DNA from: Glandiceps talaboti
Lineage: Eukaryota; Hemichordata; Enteropneusta; Spengelidae
Direction: 5' to 3'
DNA length: 64,000 nt
Assembly (NCBI RefSeq): GCF_964340395.1
Contig: NC_135555.1
Span: 24,226,225-24,290,224, forward strand
Part shown: in pieces, positions 38,286 to 59,190 of the stretch
Position numbering within the stretch: position 1 is the stretch's first letter
Layout of the letters: each line of letters starts with the position of its first letter
The notes under the pieces: generated by a model
Databases searched by the model: none
Told to the model about the DNA's origin: nothing
Seen by the model: the letters and a program-made list of their open reading frames with translations, nothing else
Program-made: the position numbers and the translations under genes

Positions 38286-38720
38286 TTTAGCTCCACTGTC
38301 AGCGAAAGCTGCACAGAGCTTAAGGGTTAGGTTGATTCTCTGTCGTTCGTTCGTCCGTCCATTTGTCAACTTTTCTACTTTCAATCTCTCCTCTAAAACT
38401 ACATGGTCAATTGATGTGTAGGTGTCATATGATGAGCAGATACAACTTTGTGCAAGACAAATGGCTGGGTTATTAGTATGCAAATTAGGTCTAAAAAGAT
38501 AATTCTTGGTAAAAATGTTTTAAAATCTTCTCCAAAACTACTGGGCCAATTGAGTTGAAATTTCTTGTGTAGATGTCTTGGGATGAGCAGATATAAGTTT
38601 GTTCAAGACAAAATCTCAACATAGAGAAATATATGATACATTGTAGGGTGGGATATTATTTCACTGTCATTTGGAGTGAATCCTAGGTAAAACAGGGCTC
38701 TACTACGGGTACATATCAGT
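38286..38720. repeat. Dispersed repeat beginning with a small hairpin
   Basis: It starts with AGCTCCACTGTCAGCGAAAGCTG...AGAGCTTA, a small stem-loop (AGCTC/GAGCT), then CGTTCGTTCGTCCGTCC. The body has two related halves, each with CTCC(T/A)AAACTAC...CAATTGA(T/G)...GATGAGCAGATA. This is typical of an interspersed repeat with an internal duplication. Confidence 0.6.
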
Positions 38721-38965
38721 TACTAGAAGGGAGCTATCATTTTCTCTCACTAATATTGGTAACGATGGCAGAGTTACCCTGGATCTTATTTGATGGGGTC
38801 TTTTTTTCATGTGAAATAAAGTCAAAGTCTGTTTTGCTCATGCGCCTAAACCATAACTGGATTTTATTTCATGGCGATTTAAAAAAAAACTTTACACTGG
38901 AAGTTGAAGCTGGTTTAGTTTGACCACAGGAAACTTGGGCTGTTATTTTTATTTACAAAAAAATA

Positions 38966-39150
38966 CAAATCACAAATCGGTATCAACAATAGTATTTCAC
39001 TGTATCAAGATGTGTATGTTTTCCTATATGCAAACTAGTTACGATTGCACACACTTCACAATTTTGTAACTATTGTTCATATAAGAAAACATCATATACT
39101 AATTCTTGTTACAGTGAAACATTATTGTTGGTACTGATTTGTGATTACTC
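38966..39150. repeat. Imperfect palindrome of about 185 bp (MITE-like foldback)
   Basis: The left arm ACAAATCGGTATCAACAATA, then GTATTTCACTGTA, pairs with the right arm TTACAGTGAAACATTATTGT, then TGGTACTGATTTGTGATT. An inner pair (GTATGTTTTCCTATATGCAA with TTCATATAAGAAAACATCAT) continues the stem, so almost the entire segment can fold on itself. Confidence 0.75.
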
Positions 39151-39924
39151 CATTGTTGATGTTTTTCAGTATTAGTTTGTTTTTCGTATACAAAACTAAC
39201 TAAGCTGTGACCTAACTATTAGCTGAGCTGTGACCTTACCAGTAGGCTAATGTAATAAATCTGTATCATGTACATGAATAACATAATGTAATGTGACATC
39301 AGCCTCATCAGCATGTGACATTCCAAAAATTGTTACTGTAACATTGTCAATGATAAATATTGCCATATTCTTTACTTTGCCGAAAAGAGGAGCTATTGAC
39401 TCCACACATAATAACTACCTGCAAAGCTATGTTGTAACCTCAATAAGAACCAATGAAAACTGTTGACACTACATGCACGTTATCAACCTGTGTATGAACT
39501 GGCATTATCACCACCATAGACATTTATAGAAAGTCAGAACTGACTACTCATGTGAAAGTAATAGAGAAGCGTGTATGAGAACCAAAAACGTGTGAACGAT
39601 GTGATTCATTTAATTTCTCTATCAATATCATACATTAAATAAAGGAGAACCGCCTTCTATAGTACATTGACAAGTGCAATTTGTTGGCAACCTATGATCC
39701 TTGACTAAAGCGGTACTACAAGTGACAAACCTTTCCACTGACGATAAACAATGATATGCCTACAAGAAATATGATTGGTGAGTGGTAATTAATGCTTCTG
39801 CTAATGATATGCATCAAACTTGTATAAATGTCAGTGTTTGGTGTGGTATCAGTCAGTCAATCTGTATCCAGAGACATACACAGAATATCTAAAGAATTGT
39901 ACCTTCAAATTTTGCTAAAATTTG

Positions 39925-40098
<174 letters not shown>

Positions 40099-40183
40099 TA
40101 ATTCAGTGTAAGAGGTAAGTCATAAACTGAAGGAAAAGCGCTCAATACTGAGAAGTAGAGCTGTATTACACAAAATACACAAG

Positions 40184-41388
40184 TTATGGTACGGAGCCGT
40201 TACTCAGAGTTTCACGCTTGAATGCGATCTTCGGACGACTAAATTTTAACGGAAATTCAAGTGATGGAATTCGAACTCGCAGAAGAACTGGTACCCGGAT
40301 GTGATGCGCGTTGAGGTTTGACATGGGAAGAATGTATTTGTTTTCATGGCGGCACTTTGAAATCAGTTCTGATCGTTTATTAAGGAGTCCCAATTTATTT
40401 GCACTGATGATGAACATCTTCTCTGTAAGACACAGGTTGCACCTTTTTGTTGCATTAGAGTAGGCGGCTGCATGGGCAATGATAGCCCAGTTGATGGAAT
40501 ACTGGTGGCCCGACTCCTTTATTTTCCAGACACACTTTGAAAGTTCAGTACAATTTCCATATTTGTTATTGGCGAAAGAACACTTGTGGTTGCCGTAACG
40601 CGTTTTGAAGCTGTTTTCTGTTGAGCCAATGTAGGATTTAGTATCTCTGTTGTTTATTTTGACCTGGGCTCTGTAGACGATATTATCTGATCGGCATTTC
40701 CCATCAAGCGGGCAAGTTGATTTATCACGACAGTTGCATGTCCCTATGGGAGCTTCATTTCCGCGTTTAAGGATCATAGTATTGTGAGCTTTGATGATGG
40801 AAGCCATGTTATTCATACAACTGTAGCTCATTTTCACATTCCCCTTGTTGAAAATTTTATGTAACTTGTGCTCCTTAGGGAAGTGACGGCCAAGAAGTTG
40901 GAGGAAAATTCTCCCGATGTTATTGCTTACGTTTTGACTGTATGGGGGATTAAACCAGATGACATTACGTTTCCTATTTCTCCGTCTCTTGATGGTGTCA
41001 ATTCTGTCTGTGTAAGTAAGGTTGTCTTTATAGCCACTTGCTTTGAGTGCGTCATCATAGAGGGGTGCTGCCTGATTGAAAACATTATGATTACATGAGA
41101 TGTCACACACTCTTCTATTTATGGCTGCTGGGAGATGCTTGATGATAACCGGTGGGTGATTTGACTGTGAATTGATGTAGACTGGGTTGTCATTTGGTTT
41201 TCTGTATGGGTAATATTTCCCACTGGAAAGGTCTAATACGATATCGAGGTAATTTACAATTTTCAGGTTAGCTTCAATGGTTACTTTCAGACCGATGTCA
41301 TTGAAGATCTTTGTGATATTTTTCTTTATCCGCTCTGCCTTGTTACCCGATATTTTGTGGAAAACAGCTAAACCGTCATCCCTGTATC
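40184..41388 (-). pseudogene. Penelope-like retroelement, 5'-truncated: RT end plus GIY-YIG endonuclease
   Basis: An open minus-strand frame of about 400 codons begins inside the reverse transcriptase at the catalytic motif YRDDGLAVF (about 41386-41360). It continues through the RT tail (YLDIVLDL, YRKPNDNPVYI, SNHPP), the linker region (NVIWFNPPYS, LHKIFNK, SYSCMNNM) and a Cys cluster (CNCRDKSTCPLDGKC). A GIY-YIG-type endonuclease follows (IVYRAQV, then YIGSTENSFKTRYGNHKCSF), ending at 40184. The frame is intact, but everything upstream of the YxDD motif is missing, replaced by AT-rich repeat at 41390-41400. 5' truncation is typical of target-primed retrotransposition. It is unlikely to be mobile. 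Confidence 0.9.
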
Positions 41389-41689
41389 AATATATATATA
41401 GATGATAAAAGCAAGTATCTCATAAACCTCATTGATGTAAGTTTCGATTTGTGATAATTAATTTGCCATTTTTGATATTTGGTAATTAGCCAATATCTTT
41501 TAGATGCAATCTTCAAATTTCATAAGCTTTAGTTGAAAACAACAACTCATACCAGACCAATTGAGTTTGATGATTTCAATGAGTCATTTGCATAATTGAT
41601 ATTTTTTAATTATGCAATATCTTAATGCAAAAACATGCCCCATTTTTGAACATAAATGTCCCTGATATAATAAGTTGAGAATCTAAACG

Positions 41690-41808
41690 TTTAAAACACA
41701 CAGAAACACACACATGCACACAGACACAGAAACACACAGACAGAGACAGACACAGATGCACACAAACACACACACAGAAACTCAGAAACACAAACACAGA
41801 CACACATG

Positions 41809-41860
<52 letters not shown>
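41690..41860. repeat. (CA)n-rich microsatellite
   Basis: A degenerate ACACAGA/CACACA tract ends in a pure CA run of about 40 bp. Confidence 0.95.
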
Positions 41861-41861
<1 letters not shown>

Positions 41862-42107
41862 TCTTACTTTCTCAACAGATAAGACTTAAATGACAGATAT
41901 GCATCAATTCATGCATTTGAATATTTATTTCTAATCCAGCTCTAAGCAGTATACAATATAACAATAACATGACTTTAATCAATAATTATGACCTGTTCAA
42001 ACCACTTTACTACATATTTCATCATATTGGTATCAATTATTCTGCACCTGCAAAGATGGCTGTTTTAGATACTTTCAGAAGTAATATGATACATGCATAG
42101 TCTTATA

Positions 42108-42972
42108 CCTATAACTAAAATGATGTAGGCTTGGTGTTTCACACATGGGACATTACATTTTTGACACAAAGATAGACATATTTCAACTCCAGACTAACAC
42201 TATCAGTTCGAGACACAACAAACACAGCAGGATCCTTTGCCACTGATAAGCATTGCTATTCTTTCAAAGTGCAGTAAAACAGGCTAACTAATGAAAAACA
42301 TCATTACAAATGGACTTGATGATTTTACAACAATGTTCAACCAACTGTATCTCTTAGCCTGTCACAAGCTGTGCTGAAACTAAGCCACTTACAGTAAGTT
42401 TCTCAAATATTGTTGATAAGACCAAGGTTGGCTAGTCACTATACACAGATAATATGCCACACATACCACTCTGCACTCACTTCACTCAGATGGTAAACAA
42501 ACAACTCTAACATTTGATGTTAAATTAGCAACTAGAACACAATACAACATTGCAAGTTTGTTTATTACACCACATTAGATATCCCACAGTGTCCATATCC
42601 TGAAGACTCTGCTTACAACACCACTAGTGAAATGTACACCAGAGAGTGAAAGATTACACTGTGCATGACCAATAGAGAAATTTGCTGCTACAGTAGTTAG
42701 TTATAGCACAGCTTGAGACAGTACGAGATACAGTTGGTTGAACATTGTTGTAAAGGCTGCAATAGTTTATTTTCTAACTGATAACACAGACAAGTAACAA
42801 GAGTCTTGTTACTTGTCTGTGCTGATATTCAACATTTAAACTTGACTACTTCTACATTCCCGCTGTGCATGGCACCTATGTAATTGTTTCTTTTACATCA
42901 GAAGTTGTCTGAGAATGTGTATTAAATGTTATGTTGCGTGAGTGAAACACCAAGCCTACATCATTTTAGCTG
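42108..42972. repeat. 865-bp foldback region with nested inverted repeats
   Basis: The outer ends AAAATGATGTAGGCTTGGTG, then TTTCAC, and GTGAAACACCAAGCCTACAT, then CATTTT, are inverted copies. Inside, ACAACAATGTTCAACCAACT, then GTATCTC (42329), is the inverse of GAGATACAGTTGGTTGAACA, then TTGTTGT (42726). AAGCTGTGCTG (42366) is inverse to CAGCACAGCTT-like sequence near 42705. No ORF of note. It could be a non-autonomous foldback transposon. Confidence 0.7.
42785..42821. repeat. Perfect 18-bp palindrome arms
   Basis: CACAGACAAGTAACAAGA, one central G, then TCTTGTTACTTGTCTGTG. A perfect 37-bp hairpin inside the foldback region. Confidence 0.95.
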
Positions 42973-43409
42973 TATATCGACTTTTCCTGTTCTAGTCTAA
43001 TATAGGTGAATCTATTTAAACATGCAGATAAATACTAGTAGTGATAGTTTCATCCTTTAAGGCGATTTCTTGTCAGCTGACGTATATGTGTAGGACGTCC
43101 TGTTGACAGAAAGAAAACACAAAGACTGATCAGTGTTCGATCAAGAGTGACATGATAATCAATTGCTACTAATTCAGCTGCTGTAGTACAAACTTAACAT
43201 TGACTTCAATTTATATACAATGTACAATGTATATATGAATCTGTATGTAATAATTATGATATGCATGGATGTCTATGTAGTAATGACGATATACATGAAT
43301 CTGTATGTAGAATAGGAAAACACATTCATCAAATCAATACAGTATTTTAATAGTCAAGTACATATTTACACTTCTGAATCACTTCTACACTTTTAAGTGT
43401 AAAACAAAC

Positions 43410-43429
43410 CAATGACAACAACAACGACG

Positions 43430-43472
<43 letters not shown>
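43410..43472. repeat. (ACA)n microsatellite
   Basis: ACAACAACGACGACAACAAC continues as about 14 CAA/ACA triplets. Confidence 0.97.
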
Positions 43473-43542
43473 ATTCTTCTTCCTTTAAGTGAATATGTTC
43501 CTAGTTTAAATGGTTGAGATTGAAATATCTGTTTGCTTACCA

Positions 43543-43548
43543 TTTATT
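43543..43548 (-). promoter_or_regulatory. Polyadenylation signal of the WSC-LCCL gene
   Basis: On the minus strand AATAAA lies about 32 bp after the TAA stop codon (43582-43580). Confidence 0.6.
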
Positions 43549-43579
43549 AATCACAGAGCTTAATAAAAGGGTCTGACTA

Positions 43580-52676
<9,097 letters not shown>

Positions 52677-52689
52677 CGTCTTCTTTTGC

Positions 52690-54170
52690 ACTCACCACTG
52701 CACTGTATAACGTCTGAGTTTAGTGTCTGTTAGTGTAGTATTCAGGTAGGTAGGCAGTGTGTGCGTAGCTTACCTCAATTTTAGTCTTTATTAACAAGTG
52801 GCTTTAATATAACAATTGTTACCCGGACATTTGTCAAATTTATTTTTGATGCTTGTTGTGTTTGCTTTCCACGTTTTCACATGAATCATTGTTGTCAGAA
52901 TATTGATTGCTATCCACGATGGTGGGAAGTTCATTTATTGGTTTCATCTCTTTCTCCAGTGTATTATTCGGCAAGCAAGCCTACAGAACGTACAGGGCTG
53001 GGATGGAGGGGGGGGGGGGCTGACCTCAAGTCTGGTCCGTTGCATAACATGTAACCCTTCTTCCTCAGTGGCTCCATTTCCTAAATAAGTTGCCCTTCCT
53101 CAAGTTCCATTCTCTAAAACATGACCCCCCCCCATCAGTGTTTAAAAAACATAGGTTAAAATGCTGTTTAACGTGAAAATAATTTAAAGAATTGATCCAA
53201 CCTCTGCTACTACATCGAGGAATTTGAAGGCATTGTTTTTCCCCACTGTTAAATCACAATGAATTATGTGACGGCACTGCATTAATTTAGGAATTTATAT
53301 AGAATGTAAAGAACTCCTTGTACTAGACGGGCACATTGCCAACATTGTAAAAAAATGGAATTGAGGTCAACATCTCCACTCCAACGCATTATATCTAATA
53401 TCTTATCACACTGCCACCCCCCCCCCCCTTTACTCGTGTGAGATCATGGAGGTATAGTAGCTTACATCAAAACTAACAACTTATAAATATTCACTGCATG
53501 GTTGTCAGAAGGGATCAGACTGATGTGTTTAACATAACGGTACAATAAGGACAGTCGTGGGCTTTGGCAGTGGGGGGGGGTTGGCAAAAAATTTGATAAA
53601 TTATTAGACAATACATTGAATCAAAGTACAATGACCCTCTCCAATTACATTTTCTAAAACATTGCTGTATGTCGAGAACTGATTTCGAAAAAAGTGACCC
53701 CGTAATTCCCCTGGAAGTCACTTTTTTATATCATTTCAAAATCTGATTTTGTTTTTGATGACCTGATCGTATTGTTGTAATGGAACAATTGCTTGTCAGG
53801 ATGTTTTTGAAAACCTAGCGAATTGAATTTTGTTGAGACTATATAGTCAACAGTAACCGTTGTGTTAAGATACTTATAATTCTATAACAATTAAATTGTC
53901 TCATTTACACCGCAATGTAAAATGTACACTGTTATCATGTTTTATTTTGCTATAAACAATTCAATTCATTACATTCTAATGAATCATAGCCATTTCATGA
54001 CAATTTGTTAGTTGTACTTGTATTTCTAACACTTATGTTAAAAATCTAGATCTTCAGATGAACTTTGAAAGGTATTATATTAAACTGATATAGGAATGCT
54101 GCTGTTCAAGGTATCCTTAAAATAATGGTTGCCAGACAGAGGAACTCTGACGATATGTCATCTAATTTTG
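52690..54170. other. Upstream region of the WSC-LCCL gene, with poly-G/poly-C tracts
   Basis: Presumed promoter and intergenic sequence. Runs of 8-12 G or C occur at about 53010, 53126, 53417 and 53572. Two are followed by related text (CCATTCTCTAAAACATGACC at 53108; TTACATTTTCTAAAACATTG at 53645), so part of this is a diverged tandem or dispersed repeat. No coding sequence seen. Confidence 0.5.
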
Positions 54171-54177
54171 TTATCGG

Positions 54178-54470
54178 TGGGTTGTCGGTGGCCGAGCAGT
54201 TAAGCTCGTAAGCTCAATTACCTCTGCAGTCTGGGTTCGAACCCGCCAGGTGTTGGCTGGGTTTGATGTAAAGATTTAACCAGGTCTGTATGTAAGAAGG
54301 GTGATGCTCAGTTTGACCCTATCGAACAACGCAGGTTTTCCCGGGGTACTCCGGTTTCCTCCTGCTTCTTCAACATTAGGGCACTAGGGCGCTGCTCTTG
54401 CGGCGACCATTCAACAAATTTCCGAATTTATTTGGACGAATAAAGATTATTATTTATATTATTATGATTA
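54178..54470 (+). mobile_element. tRNA-derived SINE
   Basis: The head has a class II tRNA-like A box (TGGCCGAGCAGTTAAG, from 54189) and B box (GGTTCGAACC, 54234-54243), spaced as in a Pol III promoter of a Ser/Leu-type tRNA. The body contains TTTTCCCGGGGTACTCCGGT and TTCCTCCTGC, a block I associate with conserved central domains of animal SINE superfamilies. It ends in an AT-rich simple tail (ATTATTATTTATATTATTAT). It is not a functional tRNA gene because it lacks the acceptor-stem pairing. Confidence 0.75.
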
Positions 54471-54734
54471 CAAGTGAATGGGTTTAAATATTATATAATA
54501 ATGAAAAATGTTGGGAGGACTTTAGAGGAATATCACTTATGGTTGGTGTGTATACGTAGGAGGTGTAAAGGTTGACGTTTTACACCCATAACTAATTGTT
54601 CAATATTTCCCATTCAAGCTTCAAGTCGTAACAATTGGGAGCTTGGTACTTGCCATGTATATGAATAAAAGTATGACAATATTATTTTATTTATGACTAA
54701 ATTGGCACTAGCACTGCGGCCCAGCGAAGATCTC

Positions 54735-54979
54735 AATTGTTCAGTATTCCTCGAAGCATTTAGCAACTAATATTTGATTGACAGCTACGGTAGCGGTAGC
54801 GATGACTCAGATTTCCACAAAAACCCTTTGGTCTCTACTTACGATTTTTCAGACAGATTGGTGTGCATTTGAAAAAGTTGAACATGAGCTGAGCGAAGTT
54901 TAGTTGTCATAAAATAATGTTGCAAAGTTTAGTGAAAAGAATATCGATTTCAAGTTTTTCTGATATGAGCGCAGTACAT
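54735..54979. repeat. Dispersed repeat copy related to 12303-12516
   Basis: Same family and orientation as the copy within the transposase intron, with CTACTTACGATTTTTCAGAC and GCGAAGTTTAGTTGTCATAA shared. It directly abuts a LINE endonuclease remnant. Confidence 0.85.
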
Positions 54980-54984
54980 GAAAT

Positions 54985-55280
54985 TTTGAAATTAATTTTT
55001 CTCCATTTTTGTTTAGAATCGTATTTATAGATCTATCCTGTATTCTACCATTAAAGTCCCCTAGTAATAGAAACTGATCATTAGATTCCCTTAGCTTGAT
55101 AATATTGCTGTGTAACTCAAGATATAATTCATCCACTGTATCTTGATTTGTATTTTCTGGAGGAACATTATACTAATCCTAAACATAATGTTTGTCTCTC
55201 TTCAACTTGCAATTTTATCCATAATCTTTCAAGATCATCATCTTGGGATTTCAATAAATTGGAGTCAATAATCTGAATGT
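54985..55280 (-). pseudogene. LINE endonuclease fragment with frameshift
   Basis: The minus strand encodes, in two frames, a piece of an apurinic-type LINE endonuclease: LWIKLQVEERQTLCLGLV, then after a frameshift VPPENTNQD and DELYLELHSNIIKL, and the hallmark LLLGDFNGRI. Sequence past this motif decays. It is truncated on both sides and broken in frame, so it is dead. The clade is not determinable. Confidence 0.8.
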
Positions 55281-55319
55281 TATTTTTCACAAGCCAATTC
55301 CTCCACTATTAAATATGAA

Positions 55320-55565
55320 GGCATGTTGTCATTATAATGAGATACACACTAGAGGTATATGGCATCATCGCAATGAAATATATAAATTTGGGGTTATACA
55401 AGGAAATGTGGAATACGATGTCAATATAATAAGATAAGAAATATGACGTCATCACAATGAGATATCGAAGTATAACGCCATCATAATAAGATAGGGTATA
55501 TGACGTCATCACAATGAGATATCGAAGTATAACGCCATCATAATATGACATATATTGATGTATGA
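55320..55565. repeat. About 57-bp tandem repeat with TGACGTCA motifs
   Basis: Two near-identical and further degenerate copies of TATGACGTCATCACAATGAG, ATATCGAAGTATAACGCCAT, CATAATAAGATA. Each clear copy contains a perfect CRE palindrome (TGACGTCA, about 55443 and 55501). Variants with TTGTCATTATAATGAGATA lie to the left. Confidence 0.85.
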
Positions 55566-56285
55566 CGTAAGGAGTTCAGCATGTAACCATTATTATTTGT
55601 GAACCACGGTGATCAAAGTCGATTGAGTCAAATTGTCTTCATGAAATGAATATTTAAAATACGTCAACAACACATCAACTCATAAAGCAATACACAAATT
55701 GGATATGTTAACTACCAGGACATTTCACTATTTGTCGAGTGAACTTATTAAAATACAAAAATAGTCATAAATAATTAAGTTGTTCACCAGCCTGAGATGG
55801 GATATTGTGTTTCTATTTAACATAAAATGCAGGGGAGGTGGTTTGTTTACCCCACAGTATTGTACAATATCCATCACTGTTCACAGTTTTTCCGTTTTTC
55901 ATTTCTTTCGTCTTGTTCCCTTTGGTAAACACTACCAACTTCAGTTTTTACTATATGTCCGTTACTTATAAGTTACAGGTTGTTATAAATATAATTTGCA
56001 TACATTGTGAATTAATGTATTAAGACTGAGACAAGTATCTACCTGTATATATCACCTTTATCTAACTTTTATTAATTTTTAAAAGGGTTAACAGTAGACA
56101 ATTGATTGATGGCATGTATCATATAACAATATTTAACCTTAGCAAATAAAAGACATACTTACTATTGAGGGCTGCATTTACCAACAGTTGTGATGTCACA
56201 CTGTGTATTGTGAACAACATATAGGGGCTGTTTTGTTTTAAAAAATGAACACATTCACTAACAACTTGGTTGGTCGCCAAGGGCC

Positions 56286-56321
56286 TACCTACCTGTCTGT
56301 CTGTCTATCTATCTATCTACC

Positions 56322-56352
<31 letters not shown>

Positions 56353-56372
56353 ATGTCTGTCTGTATGTCCGT

Positions 56373-56405
<33 letters not shown>

Positions 56406-56442
56406 TGTATGTCTGTCTATCTATCTATCTATCTATCTATCA
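56286..56442. repeat. (TGTC)n/(TGCC)n/(TATC)n microsatellite
   Basis: A compound tetranucleotide tract of about 155 bp (CTGTCTGT, GCCTGCCT, CTATCTAT). Confidence 0.97.
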
Positions 56443-56622
56443 ACGAAATAGGGAGGGATAAGGGGTAGACCATTCGATATCCTAATACACCACCATATCA
56501 GATGAAGACAAACAAATTATCATGCACGCGCGGAAATCTCTCATCTTTGATAAAACGAAACAATGGGTAAAAAAGAATGGGAATGGGTCATTTGACGTCA
56601 CAATGGGAAGCAACGATGGGGC

Positions 56623-57243
56623 CTTCTAGACATAACGCTCAACCTCAACAACGGTAAATATTACCCATATAGAAAACCCAACGACAACCCCATCTACATA
56701 CACAAGCAGTCTAACCACCCACCCAGCATCATCAAGAATATATCGACAGCCATCGGCCGTAGCATTTCCGACATATCATCCGACGAACACATCTTCAACC
56801 AGGCAGCCCCACTATACCAAAATGCACTAAAAACCAGCGGCTACAAAGAGAACATCACGTACACCAGCACCTCATCACAGAAAAAAACAAGAAAAAACAG
56901 AAATAGAAACACCATCTGGTTCAACCAACCATACAGCAAAAACGTAGCCACCAATGTAGGCAAACGATTCCTCAACCTAATCGCAAAACATTTCCCAGCA
57001 GACTCTAAGTTACACAAAATATTCAACAGAAACAATGTCAAAGTCAGTTATAGCTGCATGCCAAACATGGCTATCATAATCAAAGCGCACAACGCCACCA
57101 TCTCCAACAGCGAAACTAAACCCACTCAAAAATCATGTAATTGCAGACAAAAGGACACATGTCCTTTGAATGGCGAATGCCAAACGGAAAACATCATATA
57201 CCAAGCCACCGTCCATGGAAAAAAAATTTCCATCGTTGACTGA
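56623..57243 (+). pseudogene. Penelope-like retroelement fragment (plus strand)
   Basis: A second Penelope-like copy, a different lineage from 40184-41388 but clearly homologous: LLDITLNLNNGKYYPYRKPN, IYIHKQSNHPPSI, IFNQAAPLYQNALKTSGYK, NTIWFNQPYSKNV, LHKIFNRNNVKVSYSCMPNM and CNCRQKDTCPLNGEC. It lacks the RT catalytic part on the left. It stops just after IIYQATVHGKK, at the start of the GIY-YIG domain, so the endonuclease is missing. Truncated at both ends. Confidence 0.88.
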
Positions 57244-57763
57244 ATGAGACGAACTAGCTAGTCTTGTCATTTTTCGAATGGCAAATTTAACATCAATTGC
57301 TCAAAAGTATGACGGGTGGCTGGGGTGGGTGATTCTATTCCTCACTATGGTTCTATGTTAGTATTAATGGAATGAAAATGGACGGGGACAACACTTTTAC
57401 TACTTTGATACTGTAGAACAAAACTCCGTTGAAGTTAATTAAACACCAAAAGTTAGTTTGCCACTATTTATGTAATAAAAATGCTCAGTCCATGATCTCA
57501 TTGTAAGTATTCTCTTGATCATGGCGTATATAATAACGTATTGCATGTCTGTGTATATATATTGAGTATTGTCATATCAGTGATACATTTCTTTGTCGTC
57601 TACAACCGTCATCGACCAATAGATAGAAATCAAAAGTAATACCTCATAAAGATTATCACTGAATAGGAAATTGAAAGCACTCACTGCTATCATGACGCAC
57701 ATTGTAAATCAAACGGTCATAAAAGTATTTAATCCTTACTTCCGATTTCAATCACACGAAAGT

Positions 57764-57974
57764 AGGTAGACTGTCGACAGTCGTTCGTGCCCTTTTTGCT
57801 ACGTTTCACCTAAAACAAAAGTCGTCGTCTCGCTCCATAGCACTGAATACTAATGCGTACTGATAGGACCTGCGAGTGCCGAAGTACTATAGTATTGTTC
57901 CGGATCGGAGCGAGGCGACGACTTTTAGTTTTTAGATATAACGTAGGCACGAACGACTGTCGACAGTCTAGAAA
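57764..57974. mobile_element. Palindromic MITE of about 210 bp
   Basis: The left arm TAGACTGTCGACAGTCGTTC, then GTGCC, and inner AAAAGTCGTCGTCTCGCTCC pair with the right arm GGAGCGAGGCGACGACTTTT and GGCACGAACGACTGTCGACA, then GTCTA. Each outer arm contains the self-complementary ACTGTCGACAGT. No coding capacity, so it is probably a non-autonomous DNA element. Confidence 0.8.
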
Positions 57975-58037
57975 GTAGGGTCTATGTTACAATACACCTC
58001 CCTGTACACAGCAGTCTGCATTGTAAACCGTGACGGG

Positions 58038-58090
58038 GCGCCCTCATCGGTCAACCCTTTCACAGAGCATGAGAGCATGCCGATGAGGGC
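58038..58090. repeat. Short inverted repeat (hairpin)
   Basis: GCCCTCATCGG and CCGATGAGGGC flank a loop of about 28 bp that contains GAGCATGAGAGCATG. Confidence 0.8.
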
Positions 58091-58730
58091 AGAACAACAC
58101 GACGTATCTTAATTGTCTAACCGTGGGTTATACAAATACTTCCATGGTACACTTGTCTCTGTAACAATTAAAACCATCCGTATTCCTATCACACGCTCTG
58201 TTGGATTTGTATTTTGGTTGTTATTTTCCTACGTGTATGTTATCACCGACATATGTTTCTATTTATTCTCGTAATTAATTAATCAATTAATATCAATGAA
58301 AAACCCTTGGAATATACCGACGAACTCTAAATCTACTCTCGTTTTCGATAGCCTATTGACTTATATTGTTATGAGTCACAGACCTAAATTATATCCATTC
58401 AGGATATTTTGGTAATTTTCAACTGTATAGTAAGTCGGTCAAAAACGTTTCAATAGCTTAACAACTAACTTTATTAAAATGACACCTCAGTCACTGTGAG
58501 CTATCAATCATCTATCGGTAAGTCTTTGTAACCAACTTCTTCTGTTGAACTTAGTTAATCACAAGGATGGTGTCCAGTTATCACCTTATCGGCTGTCGGT
58601 AAGTCGTTGTCATTGTTTGAATTGATCACAAGGATGGTGTCCAATTTGTCATTCTCTTAGCTGTCAGTAGGGTCTTGGCAGAAGAACTACGTCGGTCTTG
58701 TCAAAATCCCTTTGAATTAAAGGCGAGACA

Positions 58731-59190
58731 ATGAGGTACATACGAACGTGCAGTAACGAAGAAGATTTCAAGAACAAATTGAAATTCTTCATAAATTTGA
58801 CACAAAGAGGATACAATGAAACAGAAGTGATTCGCTCATTAAAGAGGGTCCGTTATGAGAATAGGGAGACTTATCTCCAAAATCGGACATCAACTCAAGA
58901 GATTCCTCTATAGTCTTCAAAACAACATATATAGTCCCAACATCAAAGCGTCTAAACTAAAACACACATTAACAAAACATTGGGAACTGCTAGAAAATAA
59001 TATAACCTTGAATAAACTCTACCCGACCACGCCAATCATAGCACAGAAAAGGAACAAAAATCCTAAAGACGTACTTGTCACAACTAAACTAAAGTCCTCT
59101 GCCTCTAAAAGCCAGGCTGAAAAAGCCAGGCTGATCATAATATACTCGAAATACTCGCATCTCTGCTTGATGAACAAAATTGAATTTTAA
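58731..59190 (+). pseudogene. Third Penelope-like fragment (post-RT linker), frameshifted
   Basis: One frame gives MRYIRTCSNEEDFKNKLKFF and GYNETEVIRSLKRV. From about 58855 it continues in another frame with LKHTLTKHWELLENN, LNKLYPTTPIIAQKRNKNPK and DVLVTTKL. This pattern is typical of the segment between reverse transcriptase and the Cys/GIY-YIG part of Penelope-like elements. The frameshift and a direct duplication of AAGCCAGGCTGA near 59108-59130 show it is dead. Downstream CCGGTCCGAAACGTCTTAAA resembles terminal sequence of such elements. Confidence 0.7.

Noticed and set aside
54178-54250. Possible genuine tRNA-Ser/Leu gene
   Set aside because: A and B boxes are good, but the ends do not pair as an acceptor stem and the sequence continues into a SINE body.
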